A DNA stretch of 26,623 nt, from NCBI GenBank assembly GCA_005889515.1, contig VBHE01000168.1:1-26623 (forward strand), given 5' to 3'. A program made the position numbers and the translations under genes. Below the pieces are notes generated by a model. It saw only the letters and a program-made list of their open reading frames with translations. It made no database searches and had not been told where the DNA came from. Source of the DNA: Chloroflexota bacterium (lineage in GTDB: Bacteria > Chloroflexota > Dormibacteria > Aeolococcales > Aeolococcaceae). Each line of letters begins with the position of its first letter. Position 1 is the stretch's first letter. Positions 1 through 8,255 of this stretch are shown piece after piece.

Positions 1-1
1 C

Positions 2-409
2 AGCACCGCCATCCCCGGCTGCGCGGGCAAGGGGATCATCGACATCATGGCCGTCTACCCCGACGGCATGCTCGAGCAGGCGCGAGCCGCGGTCGACTCC
101 CTGGGCTTCCAGCCCCAGACCTTCGGCGAGCCCTTCCCCGAGAACCGTCCGATGCGGGTCGGGACGATGCGTCTCCACGGGCGCCGCTACCGCATCCACG
201 TCCATGTCATCGCCGCCTCCTCGAAGGAGGTCGACGCGCTGCGCACCTTCCGCGACCGGCTGCGGCGCAGCTCGTCGCTGGTCCGCGCCTACGTCGCCCG
301 CAAGCGCCACCTCATCGCCCGCGGGGTGACCGAGTCACCCGACTACGCGCACGCCAAGGGCGGCTTCATCAGCTCGGTGCTGTCCCAGGACCGGCCGCGG
401 ATCGAGTAG
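2..409 (+). CDS. GrpB/UPF0157 family protein, 5' truncated by window edge
   Basis: The frame is open from the first complete codon, so the N-terminus lies outside the window. The visible protein begins STAIPGCAGKGIIDIM, the hallmark GSTA(V/I)PG...K(P/G)IIDI motif of the GrpB/UPF0157 family, a nucleotidyltransferase-like fold. It continues through HVHVIAASSKEVDALRTFRDRL (family pattern H-x-H plus a FRDxLR segment) and ends with the usual helical YxxxK/R tail. The biochemical role of the family is poorly defined. Some members are fused to dephospho-CoA kinase, so a nucleotide-related role is an inference only. The last 41 bases overlap the 3' end of the convergent PLP enzyme on the other strand. 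An internal ATG at 47 is not the real start, because the conserved motif lies before it. Confidence 0.85.
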   Translation, partial: STAIPGCAGKGIIDIMAVYPDGMLEQARAAVDSLGFQPQTFGEPFPENRPMRVGTMRLHGRRYRIHVHVIAASSKEVDALRTFRDRLRRSSSLVRAYVARKRHLIARGVTESPDYAHAKGGFISSVLSQDRPRIE

Positions 410-1523
410 CCGCGAGCGCCGCGTCGAGGTCCGCCCAGAGGTCGCCGGCGTCCTCGATCCCGACCGACAGCCGCAGGAAGCCGGGGGCGCACAGGGGCGC
501 GTCGAGGTCGTAGCGTCCCCGCCGCTCGAGCGTCGACTCCGTCCCCCCGAGGCTGGTCGCGTGGGACCACAGCCGGGTCGCGCCACAGACCGCGTCGGCG
601 CGCCGGTCGCCCCCGGCGACCTCGACTCCCACCACCGCGCCGAAGCCGCCCTCGAGCAGCCGTGCGGCGCGCTCGTGGTGGGGATGACCGGCGAGGCCGG
701 GGTAGAGCACCCGGACCGCCTCCGGGTGCCCGCAGAGCCGCTCGGCGAGCGTCGCCGCGTTCTCCATCTGCCGGCGCACGCGAACCTCGAGGGTGCGCAG
801 CCCGCGCAGCGTCAGCCAGGTCTCGAGCTGCCCGGGGATGGCGCCGTCGCGGGTGCGCAGGCTGGACAGTGCCGCGGCGTCGGCGGGGTCGGCGGTGATC
901 ACCGCGCCGAGGATCAGGTCGCTGTGGCCGCCGGCGTACTTGGTGAGCGAGTGCACCACGAGGTCGGCGCCGAGCCGCAGCGGTCGCATCGCGCGGGGGG
1001 TCGTGAAGGTGCTGTCGACGAGCACACGGCAGCCCTCGGCACGCGCCGCCGCGGCACACGCGGGGACGTCGCACACGGTCAGCTGAGGGTTGGTGATCGG
1101 CTCCAGGCAGCAGAGCGCGGCGCCGCGCACCGCCGCGGCGACCGCGCCGGTGTCGGCGATGTCGACGAGGCGGGTCTCGATGCGCCCCGCCGCGTCGAGC
1201 TCACCGAGCAGCCGCCGCGTCCCCGAATAGCCGTTGTGCGGGCCCACCACCGGGGCGCCCGGGGGCAGGGTGCCGAGCACCGCGGCGATGGCGGCGACGC
1301 CGGAGGAGAACACCACCGCGGCGGCGCCCTCGTCGAGCCCGGCGAGGGCGGCCTCGAGGCGCTCCCAGAGCGGGTTGCGCTCCCTCCCGTACTCGTAGCC
1401 GCCGGGGTTGCCGTGCTCGAAGATCGAGGAGAGGACGAGCGGCGGGACGATCGCCCCGGTGAGCGGGTCGGCGCCGAGCCCGGCGTGCGCCGCGCGGGTG
1501 GCGATCGTCCACTCCTCGGCCAT
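369..1523 (-). CDS. Cys/Met metabolism PLP-dependent enzyme (cystathionine gamma-synthase/lyase-like)
   Basis: A 384-residue fold-type I PLP enzyme of the Cys/Met metabolism family, the usual length for this family. Visible motifs are ATRAAHAG near the N-terminus (typical T-x-x-x-H-x-G), YEYGRERNPLWERLE (phosphate and substrate contacts), VFSSGVAAI, the strand with VDSTFTTP, and the PLP-lysine motif SLTKYAGGHSD. The C-terminal domain carries SLGGTESTLE, where CGS/CGL enzymes have SLGG-E-L. It could be cystathionine gamma-synthase, gamma-lyase or methionine gamma-lyase; the sequence alone does not settle this. The start is ATG at 1523, with a TATGCT hexamer ending 8 bases upstream and no Shine-Dalgarno sequence, so a leaderless transcript is likely. 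The frame stays open upstream, but there the residues become low-complexity Arg/Pro. It is divergent from the hopanoid operon and convergent with, and overlapping, the GrpB-like gene. Confidence 0.85.
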   Translation of the reverse strand: MAEEWTIATRAAHAGLGADPLTGAIVPPLVLSSIFEHGNPGGYEYGRERNPLWERLEAALAGLDEGAAAVVFSSGVAAIAAVLGTLPPGAPVVGPHNGYSGTRRLLGELDAAGRIETRLVDIADTGAVAAAVRGAALCCLEPITNPQLTVCDVPACAAAARAEGCRVLVDSTFTTPRAMRPLRLGADLVVHSLTKYAGGHSDLILGAVITADPADAAALSSLRTRDGAIPGQLETWLTLRGLRTLEVRVRRQMENAATLAERLCGHPEAVRVLYPGLAGHPHHERAARLLEGGFGAVVGVEVAGGDRRADAVCGATRLWSHATSLGGTESTLERRGRYDLDAPLCAPGFLRLSVGIEDAGDLWADLDAALAATRSAAGPGTAPS

Positions 1524-1531
1524 TCGGGCCA

Positions 1532-1537
1532 AGCATA
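1532..1537 (-). promoter_or_regulatory. Putative -10 element (TATGCT) for the PLP enzyme
   Basis: On the minus strand TATGCT is followed by 8 bases and then the ATG at 1523. That spacing would place the transcription start at or next to the start codon. The same TATGCT-8 nt-start arrangement is seen before the peroxiredoxin gene at 14121. No clear -35 box is visible. Confidence 0.45.
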
Positions 1538-1696
1538 GGCGCGCCGCCGCGGGCGGGGGCGCGGGCGCCTGACGATCCGACCGATCAACAACCCTCGCAG
1601 ATCCGCCATCGACCTCGGGGCCGCGATGACGGCCGCTGCGAGGAGGCTCGCGCAGACTGGCCTCAGACCGCGCTCGCCGCTCGGGAGGAGGCCAGG

Positions 1697-2530
1697 CTGG
1701 ACACCGTCCGCGCACGCTTCACCGGGCCCTGCTTCGGGGTCCGCGACGCTCTCGCCACCGTCGAGGCGGCGCTCGACGGCGGCGACGCGCGCTCCGTGGT
1801 CGCGCTCGGCTCGATCGTCCACAACCCCCAGGCCCAGGAGCGGCTCGCCGTCCGGGGCCTGACCGTCGAGCGCGACCCGGCGCGCGTCGCCGCCGGCGCC
1901 CGCCTGGTTGTGACCGCCCACGGCGCGCCCCCGGCGGTCTTCGAGGAGGCGGCCCGCCGCGGGCTCGAGGTGGTCGACACCACCTGCCCGCTGGTGCGCC
2001 GGGTCCAGGAGGCGGCGATCGCGGTGCGCGACAGCGGCCGCACCCTCGTGGTGGTGGGCCACGGCGACCATCCCGAGGTGCGCGGCGTGCTCGGCTGGGC
2101 GGGCTGCGGCCACCTGGTCCCCACCCCCGAGGACGCCGCCTCGGTGCCGGAGGGACGGCATCTCGGCGTGGTGGTGCAGAGCACCTTCCCCGGCGCCCAC
2201 CTCCCGCCGATCCTCGCCGCCCTCGAGGCGCGAGCGCTGAGCGTCGAGGTCCACGACACCCGCTGCCCGGTGGTGACCCGGCGGCAGCGCGACGGAGGCC
2301 ACCTCGTGGAGGAGGCGGACGTCATCGTCGTCGTCGGCGGGAGGTCGAGCGCCAACACCCGCGCCCTCGCCGAGACCTGCGCCGCCCGCCGTCCGACCTA
2401 CCATGTCGAGACGCCCGACGAGGTGCGGCGGGAGTGGTTCTCGCCGGGGCAACGCATCGGCATCGCCAGCGGCACCTCGACGCCCGACTGGCTGGTCGAC
2501 GCGGTCGACCAGCTCTGCAGGAGCTTCTGA
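1697..2530 (+). CDS. ispH: 4-hydroxy-3-methylbut-2-enyl diphosphate reductase (IspH)
   Basis: The [4Fe-4S] enzyme of the last MEP-pathway step, which converts HMBPP to IPP and DMAPP. Numbered from the proposed start, the three cluster cysteines are C12 (GPCFGV), C97 (DTTCPLV) and C190 (DTRCPVV). Substrate-site residues include H42 (IVHNPQ), H122 and E127 (GHGDHPEV), the QST motif, and RSSANT near the C-terminus. At 277 residues it is on the short side for IspH but has every key motif. No ATG, GTG or TTG is available in frame upstream of the first cysteine. The start is therefore called at CTG 1697, preceded by a strong GGGAGGAGG (about 1683-1691). The next gene starts inside its stop (TGATG), so translation is coupled. 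As first gene of the hopanoid operon it probably boosts isoprenoid precursor supply. Confidence 0.88.
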   Translation: MDTVRARFTGPCFGVRDALATVEAALDGGDARSVVALGSIVHNPQAQERLAVRGLTVERDPARVAAGARLVVTAHGAPPAVFEEAARRGLEVVDTTCPLVRRVQEAAIAVRDSGRTLVVVGHGDHPEVRGVLGWAGCGHLVPTPEDAASVPEGRHLGVVVQSTFPGAHLPPILAALEARALSVEVHDTRCPVVTRRQRDGGHLVEEADVIVVVGGRSSANTRALAETCAARRPTYHVETPDEVRREWFSPGQRIGIASGTSTPDWLVDAVDQLCRSF

Positions 2531-3537
2531 TGGCGGCGGTGCTCGGTTCCGACGTGGCCACTCCCCCCCCCGCGCGAAGCGCAGAGCTCCGGCTCCGGAT
2601 CGACGACGGGCTGCGGCTCGCCCTCGGCGACGCCCCCGAGGCGATGCGCCCGCTCTGCGGCGAGGCCCTCGGAGTCACCGACGTCGCGGGCGCGCCGGTG
2701 CGCGGCGGTGGCAAGCGGCTGCGGCCGCTGCTCTGCCTCCAGGTCTGCGACGCCCTCGGCGGCGACCCCAACCTCGCGCTCCTGCCGGCGCTCGCGCTCG
2801 AGTGCATCCACGCCTTCTCCCTCGTCCACGACGACATCGCCGACGGGGACCGCGAGCGCCGCGGCCGCCCCTCGCTCTGGGCGCGGGCGGGCACCGGCCC
2901 GGCGCTCAACGCCGGCGACGCGCTCATGGCCCTCGGCCTCGGCCTCGCCTGGCGGGCGAGCCCGTGGGCGGCGGCGCTCATCCACAGCGCCACCCTCTCG
3001 ATGATCGAGGGACAGCACCTCGACATGACCGCCGAGGGCGCCATCGCGGCGAGCGTCGCCGAGTGGGAGCAGCTGGCGACCCGCAAGACCGGGGCGCTCT
3101 TCGCCGCCGCCAGCGCCGCGGGGGCGGCGACCGCGCGGGACGGCGACGACGGCGTCGTCGAGTCCTTCTGGCGACTCGGCGAGCGGCTCGGCCTCGCCTT
3201 CCAGGCGCGCGACGACATCCTGGGCGTCTGGGGTGACCCGACCCAGACCGGCAAGCCGGTGGGCGGCGACCTCGCCCGGCGCAAGGCCAGCCTGCCGGTC
3301 GCCGCCGCCCTCGACGCCGGCGTCCCGGGGTTCGCCGCCGCCCTCGCCGAGCCCTCGAGCAGCGTGGAGACGCTGCTCGCCCTGCTCGACGCCGCCGGCG
3401 CCCGCGAGCGCGCCATGGAGGTGGAGCTCGGTCACCGCCGCGCGGTCGAGGCGCTGCTCGCCGAGCTGGTGCCGCGCGGGGACGGCGGCGCCGCGCTGCG
3501 CAGCCTCGTCGAGGCGATGTGGGGACGGCGCTCGTGA
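2530..3537 (+). CDS. Polyprenyl diphosphate synthase (farnesyl-PP synthase-like, hopanoid operon)
   Basis: A 335-residue trans-isoprenyl diphosphate synthase. It condenses IPP with allylic diphosphates and, from context, is likely to make farnesyl-PP for squalene. It shows GGGKRLRPLL, the first aspartate-rich motif DDIAD (residues 101-105, in SLVHDDIADGDRERRG) and the second DDILG (from residue 228, in FQARDDILGVWGDPTQTGKP). The basic KPVGGDLARRKASLP segment follows. The residue context before the first motif is aromatic/small (ECIHAFSLVHDD), compatible with a short-chain product, but chain length cannot be fixed by eye. ATG 2530 overlaps the ispH stop. The gene ends overlapping the GTG start of shc. 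A longer in-frame extension upstream lies inside ispH and is rejected. Confidence 0.88.
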   Translation: MAAVLGSDVATPPPARSAELRLRIDDGLRLALGDAPEAMRPLCGEALGVTDVAGAPVRGGGKRLRPLLCLQVCDALGGDPNLALLPALALECIHAFSLVHDDIADGDRERRGRPSLWARAGTGPALNAGDALMALGLGLAWRASPWAAALIHSATLSMIEGQHLDMTAEGAIAASVAEWEQLATRKTGALFAAASAAGAATARDGDDGVVESFWRLGERLGLAFQARDDILGVWGDPTQTGKPVGGDLARRKASLPVAAALDAGVPGFAAALAEPSSSVETLLALLDAAGARERAMEVELGHRRAVEALLAELVPRGDGGAALRSLVEAMWGRRS

Positions 3538-5525
3538 CCGCCGCCGCGGTCCCCCTCCCCGCGCGCCCGCCCCGCGCCGGCTCGCTCGCCCCCGAGGCGG
3601 AGCGCCTCGACCGGGCCTGCGAGCGCGCCCGCGACGGTCTGCTCGCCCAGCAGCGCGCCGACGGACACTGGTCGTACCGGCTCCAGAGCAACGTCTGCAT
3701 GGAGGCGGAGTACCTGCTCCTCGGCCGCATCCTCGGCCGCGCCGACCCCGACCGCGAGCGCCGGCTGATCGCCCGCATCCTCGACGACCAGCTCCCCGAC
3801 GGTGGGTTTCCCACCTACGCGGCCGGACCAGCGGATGCCGACGTCACCGTCGAGGCGCTCGCCGCGCTGCGCGCCGCCGGTCTCCCCTCCGGTCATCCCC
3901 GGGTCGCCGCCGCCCGCGCCGCCGCGGAGCGGCTCGGTGGGGTCGCCGCCACGCGGGTCTTCACCCGGATGTGGCTCGCGTGCGCCGGCCTGCGCCCCTG
4001 GGAGGGGCTCCCCGAGCTTCCCCCGGAGATGCTCTTCCTCCCCGGGCGCGGCCCGCTCGGGCTGATGCGCTTCGCGTCCTGGGCGAGGGCGACGATCGTG
4101 CCGCTCACCGTGGTGCTGACCCTGCGCCCGCAGTGCGACGCGGTGGTGCTCGAGCCCGGCGCCCTCCCCGAGGGCGCACCCGGAGGCCCGCGCCGCCCGG
4201 TCCCGAGCGGGCCGCTCGCGTCCGCCTTCCTCGGCATCGACCGGGTGCTCGCCGCCTACCGGCGGCTGCCCCACCAGCCCGGACGGGGGCGGGCGCTGGC
4301 CCGCGCCGAGGCGTGGATCGTCGACCACCAGGACGTCGACGGGGCGATCGGCGCCATCCAGCCGCCGATGGCGTACCAGTGCCTCGCCCTGCACGCCCTC
4401 GGCCACCGCCGCGGCAGCCCCGCCCTGGAACGGGCCTGGAGCGCCTTCGAGGGCTTCGTCCTCGACGACGGCGAGCGCTGCGAGATGCAGGCGTGCGTCT
4501 CGCCGGTGTGGGACACCGCGCTCGCGATGTGCGCCCTCGCCGACCTCGGCGTCGCTCCCGACGACGAGGCGATGCGCCGCGCGGCGCGGTGGCTGCTCGC
4601 CGAGGAGGTGCGTGTCCGCGGCGACTGGGCGCGGACGCGCCCGCATCTGCCTGCGGGGGGATGGGCGTTCGAATATCACAACGACCTCTACCCCGACGTC
4701 GACGACACCGCGATCGTGCTCTGCGCGCTCGGCGGTGCCGACGTCGAGGGCCGCGACGACGCGGTGCTCCGCGGGCTGCGCTGGATGCTCGGCATGCGCT
4801 GCCGCGACGGCGGCGTGGCCGCCTTCGACGCCGAGAACACCAGCAGGCTCGTGGGCCGCATCCCCTTCTGCGACTTCGGGGCGGTCACCGACCCACCGAG
4901 CGCCGACGTCACCGCCCACGTGCTCGAGGCGGCGGCGCGCTGGGGACTCTCCGCCACCCACCGCGACGTCACCGCGATGCGCGCCTGGCTGCTCCGCCAC
5001 CAGGAGTCCGGCGGCTCCTGGTTCGGACGCTGGGGCGTGAACCACGTGTACGGCACCGCCGCCGCCATCCCCGGCCTCACCGCGGCGGGCCTGCACCGCC
5101 TCCATCCCGCGGTGCAGCGTGGCGTCGCCTGGCTGCTGCGCGTGCAGCGCGAGGACGGTTCCTTCGGAGAGGACTGCGGCTCGTACCGCGACCCCGCGCT
5201 GATCGGCCGGGGCGAACCCACCGCGTCGCAGACCGCCTGGGGGCTGCAGGGGCTCTGCTCCGGCGGCGAGGCGGGCAGCGGCGCGGCGGCGCGGGCGGCG
5301 CGCTGGCTCGTCGAGCAGCAGGGCGCCGACGGGCTGTGGAGCGACTCGCGGTTCACCGGCACCGGCTTCCCCGGCGACTTCTACCTCGGCTACCACGGAT
5401 ACGCGGCGTACTTCCCCGCCGCGGCGCTCGGCCGCTACCGGCGCAGCCGTCCCGTCGGCGGCGCGCACAGCACCGGACGCGCCCCGATCAAGCTCACCGG
5501 CGCTCTCTCGGAGGCCCTCGTGTAG
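3534..5525 (+). CDS. shc: Squalene-hopene cyclase
   Basis: A class II triterpene cyclase of about 663 residues, full length for the family. It cyclises squalene to hopene/hopanol at the membrane. The catalytic DXDD motif is DVDDTA (residues 388-393). QW repeats are visible along the protein: QQRADGHWSY, DDQLPDGGFPTY, HQESGGSWFGRWGVNHVYGT, VQREDGSFGEDCGSY and EQQGADGLWSDSRF. The C-terminal GTGFPGDFYLGYHGY is the typical SHC end, where the family has FPGDFYL-Y--Y. The GTG at 3534 forms a GTGA overlap with the prenyl synthase stop and is preferred. GTG 3519 in the same frame is an alternative. It sits centrally in the hopanoid operon, directly upstream of hpnH. Confidence 0.95.
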   Translation: MTAAAVPLPARPPRAGSLAPEAERLDRACERARDGLLAQQRADGHWSYRLQSNVCMEAEYLLLGRILGRADPDRERRLIARILDDQLPDGGFPTYAAGPADADVTVEALAALRAAGLPSGHPRVAAARAAAERLGGVAATRVFTRMWLACAGLRPWEGLPELPPEMLFLPGRGPLGLMRFASWARATIVPLTVVLTLRPQCDAVVLEPGALPEGAPGGPRRPVPSGPLASAFLGIDRVLAAYRRLPHQPGRGRALARAEAWIVDHQDVDGAIGAIQPPMAYQCLALHALGHRRGSPALERAWSAFEGFVLDDGERCEMQACVSPVWDTALAMCALADLGVAPDDEAMRRAARWLLAEEVRVRGDWARTRPHLPAGGWAFEYHNDLYPDVDDTAIVLCALGGADVEGRDDAVLRGLRWMLGMRCRDGGVAAFDAENTSRLVGRIPFCDFGAVTDPPSADVTAHVLEAAARWGLSATHRDVTAMRAWLLRHQESGGSWFGRWGVNHVYGTAAAIPGLTAAGLHRLHPAVQRGVAWLLRVQREDGSFGEDCGSYRDPALIGRGEPTASQTAWGLQGLCSGGEAGSGAAARAARWLVEQQGADGLWSDSRFTGTGFPGDFYLGYHGYAAYFPAAALGRYRRSRPVGGAHSTGRAPIKLTGALSEALV

Positions 5526-6479
5526 TGCGCTTCCCGCTCCGCATGACCGTCGACACCTCGATCCACGCCGCCCGGGCGAAGCGCAGCGGCGACGCCCACT
5601 CGCCGATGGTGCTGATGCTCGAGCCCACCCTCGCGTGCAACCTCGCCTGCATCGGCTGCGGAAAGATCCTCGAGTACGAGGACAACCGCACCGAGCTCAC
5701 CGTCGAGCAGTGCCTCGACGCCGCCCGCGAGTCGGGCGCGCCGGTGGTCTCGATCTGCGGCGGCGAGCCGCTCATCTACCACGGCATCGACGCGGTGGTG
5801 GACGGGCTGATCGACATGGGCCTTCGCGAAGCGCCGCAGCCCGCATCCGCAGCTGAGCTTCGCGGTGCACCTCGACGGCATGGAGGAGACCCACGACCAC
5901 ATCGTCGCCCGGCCCGGGGTCTTCGAGATCGCCGTGCGCGCCATCGCCGTCGCCAAGGGCGAGGGTCATCGGGTCACGACGAACACCACGATCTACCGCG
6001 AGACCGACGTCGACGAGATCCGCGAGATGCTCGAGCTGGTGACCGCGCTCGGGGTCGACGGGGTGCTGCTCTCGCCGGCGTTCGGCTACGAGGCGATCGA
6101 CAAGTCGGTGGTGATGACCCGCGACGAGATCATCGCCAAGTTCCGCGCCATCCAGTCCTTCGACACCCGCTACCCGGTGCTCACCTCACCGATCTACCGC
6201 GAGTTCCTCCGCGGCGAACGCACCCTCACCTGCCACGCCTGGGGCACCGTGACCCGCAACCCCTACGGCTGGAAGGGTCCCTGCTACCTGATCACCGACC
6301 AGGTCCACGAGAGCTGCCACGACCTGCTCACCCAGACCAACTTCGACGACTACGGACCGGGACGCGACCCCCGGTGTGAGCACTGCATGATGCACTCGAG
6401 CTTCGAGCCCGCGGCTGCGGACGCGGCCGCGAGCAGCATTCGCGACCTCCTTCGCATGCTCCGGTGGACGGTGACGTGA
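5525..6479 (+). CDS. hpnH: Hopanoid radical SAM protein HpnH (frame broken at about 5815-5825)
   Basis: HpnH attaches the 5'-deoxyadenosyl radical to diploptene, giving adenosylhopane. The N-terminus VRFPLRMT matches the family's MRFPLSLT type of start, so GTG 5525 (one base shared with the shc stop) is chosen. The radical-SAM cluster motif is CNLACIGC (CX3CX2C), followed by PVVSICGGEPL. The first frame is good up to VVDGLIDMG (about 5820). The rest (FAKRRSPHPQLSFAVHLDGM through the family's C-terminal PRCEHCMMHSSFEP) is in another frame. Family members have about 14 more residues between these parts, including a YLCTN loop, so a short block is missing as well as the frame. The total is about 318 codons against roughly 330-340 normally. 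I favour an assembly or deletion error over true decay, because both halves are well conserved. The downstream GTG of hpnC is 16 bases away. Confidence 0.85.
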
Positions 6480-6495
6480 GCGGGCCGGCGGTGCG

Positions 6496-7371
6496 GTGAC
6501 CGCGAGCGCCGCCCCACCGCTCCCCGGCGACGGGCTCGGCGTCGCCCGCCGCCGCGAGAACTTCCCCCTGGCCTGGATGTGCGGTCCCCGGCTGCGGGCT
6601 CGGCGTCTCGCCGTCTACGGCTTCTGCCGGCTCGTCGACGACCTCGGCGACGAGTACTCCGGGGATCGCGGCGCCGCCCTCGACGCCGCGGAGACGCAGC
6701 TGCGCGCGGCGGCGCGCGGCGCCGCGACCCATCCGGTCTTCGTTGCGCTCGAGCCGCTGTTCGACGGCGCCATGCCCCTCGACCCCTTCCTCCGCCTGGT
6801 CGAGGCCAACCGCGTCGACCAGCGCGTCGCCGGCTACGAGAGCTGGGAGGAGCTCGATGGCTACTGCGCGCTGAGCGCGGCGCCGGTCGGGGAGATCGTG
6901 CTCCGCCTCGAGTCCGCGGCGACCGAGGAGAACCTCGGGCTCTCGTCGAGGGCCTGCGCAGGCCTGCAGCTCGCCAACCACTGGGAGGACCTCGCCGAGG
7001 ACGCGCGCCGCGGACGCTGCTACGTGCCTCGCGACGTCCTCGTGCGCCACCGCGTCGAGGTCGCCGACCTCGCCGGCGGGTTCCCGCCGCCGGGCTTCGC
7101 GGGGATGCTCGGCGAGTGCCTCGCCGCCGCCCGCGAGCGGCTCGCCGCCGGCTGGCCGCTCGCCGCGCGGCTCGGACGGCGCCGGCTCGCCGCCGAGGTG
7201 GCGGGGTTCGTGGCCTACGGCGCCGCCGCCTGCGACGCGGTCGAGGCCGCGGGTGCGCGGCTGCTCTGTGAGCGTCCCTCCGCCGGCGGCGCCGGGCGGG
7301 CGGTCGCGGCCCTGACCGCGCTGCGCGCGCTCATCGCCCCCGGGCCCCCGCCGCGGAGCCTGCGTCGATGA
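6496..7371 (+). CDS. hpnC: Hydroxysqualene synthase-type squalene synthase HpnC
   Basis: A 291-residue member of the squalene/phytoene synthase family. In the three-enzyme bacterial squalene route HpnC turns presqualene diphosphate into hydroxysqualene. The first aspartate-rich motif is DDLGDE (residues 48-53, in YGFCRLVDDLGDE). The second is QLANHWEDLAEDARRGRCYVP, with the family's HxxDxxED spacing. The REN-PLAW N-terminal segment and EANRVDQRV are typical of HpnC rather than HpnD. The start is GTG 6496. A weak GC-rich purine tract precedes it, so coupling to hpnH is possible. The stop overlaps the hpnD ATG (ATGA). The gene appears complete. Confidence 0.88.
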   Translation: MTASAAPPLPGDGLGVARRRENFPLAWMCGPRLRARRLAVYGFCRLVDDLGDEYSGDRGAALDAAETQLRAAARGAATHPVFVALEPLFDGAMPLDPFLRLVEANRVDQRVAGYESWEELDGYCALSAAPVGEIVLRLESAATEENLGLSSRACAGLQLANHWEDLAEDARRGRCYVPRDVLVRHRVEVADLAGGFPPPGFAGMLGECLAAARERLAAGWPLAARLGRRRLAAEVAGFVAYGAAACDAVEAAGARLLCERPSAGGAGRAVAALTALRALIAPGPPPRSLRR

Positions 7372-8255
7372 GCCTCGCGCTCGGCAACGGCCGCCTCGTC
7401 GCCCAAGGGCATCGCGAGTGCGCCCGTGTCGCCCGCGCCGGGGCGCGGACCTTCTACGTCGCCTTCTGCCTGCTGCCCCCGCGCCGGCGCCACGCCATCC
7501 ACGCGGTGTACGCCTTCAGCCGCGCCGCCGACGACATCGCCGACGACCCCGGTCTCGACGCCGCGGAGAAGCGGTACCGCCTCGGCGCCCTTCGTAAGGA
7601 GCTGTCGGCGGTGTACTCCGCCCCCACCACGCCGCGGCAGGCGGCGCTCGCCGAGGCGGTCGGCGTCTTCGACATCCCCCGCGAGCTGCTCGAGACCCTG
7701 GTCGACGGCGTCGCCATGGACATCGAGCCCCGCCGCCACGCCGACCTCGCCGCGCTCCGCGAGTACTGCCACGCCGTCGCCGGGGTGGTGGGCCAGATGT
7801 GCGTCCGCATCTTCGGCGCCGCCGCGCCCGAGGCCGATGCGCTCGCCGACGAGCTCGGCTTCGCCCTGCAGATGACGAACATCCTCCGCGACCTCGCCGA
7901 GGACGCCACCGACGGCCGCTTCTACCTCCCCCAGGACGAGCTCGCCACCCACCACCTCGACGAGGCCGCGGTGCTCGCCGCGGTCCCCGGCGACGGCCCG
8001 GCCACCCGCTTCCTCGCGCTCCAGGCGGAGCGCGCCGCCGAGGCGTTCGCCGCCGCCTCGGCGCTGCTCCCGCTCATCCCCCGCGGGAGCCGTCCCTGCC
8101 TGGCGGGCATCGCCCTCCTCTACCGCACCCTGCTCGACCGGCTGCGCGAGCGCGACTGCGCCCCGCGGCCGGCGCGGCTCCGCCTCGACACCCGCACCAA
8201 GCTCGCCGTCGCCGGCCGCGCGGTCGTCGGAGGAGCGGTGACCGGGCGACTGTGA
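7368..8255 (+). CDS. hpnD: Presqualene diphosphate synthase HpnD
   Basis: A 295-residue squalene/phytoene synthase family enzyme, which joins two farnesyl-PP to presqualene diphosphate. It has ARTFYVAFCLLPPRRR (family ARTF-----LP) and the first motif DDIADD (residues 55-60, in VYAFSRAADDIADD). It also has YCHAVAGVVGQMC, where the family has YC---AG-VG. The second motif is TNILRDLAEDATDGRFYLP. These features assign it to HpnD rather than HpnC. It overlaps hpnC upstream by ATGA and hpnE downstream by GTGA, so hpnC, hpnD and hpnE are translated as a block. The gene is complete, with no missing motif. Confidence 0.9.
   Translation: MSLALGNGRLVAQGHRECARVARAGARTFYVAFCLLPPRRRHAIHAVYAFSRAADDIADDPGLDAAEKRYRLGALRKELSAVYSAPTTPRQAALAEAVGVFDIPRELLETLVDGVAMDIEPRRHADLAALREYCHAVAGVVGQMCVRIFGAAAPEADALADELGFALQMTNILRDLAEDATDGRFYLPQDELATHHLDEAAVLAAVPGDGPATRFLALQAERAAEAFAAASALLPLIPRGSRPCLAGIALLYRTLLDRLRERDCAPRPARLRLDTRTKLAVAGRAVVGGAVTGRL

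Noticed and set aside
5815..5825. Programmed ribosomal frameshift in hpnH (and in the permease and hydrogenase genes)
   Set aside because: Conserved residues are missing at each break, not only the frame, and no slippery sequence was seen. Deletion or misassembly fits better.
3233..6379. A 1048-codon open frame across the shc region
   Set aside because: Its translation is an Arg/Pro-rich shadow until 5525. Only the hpnH start at its end is real. Long shadow frames are expected at this GC content.
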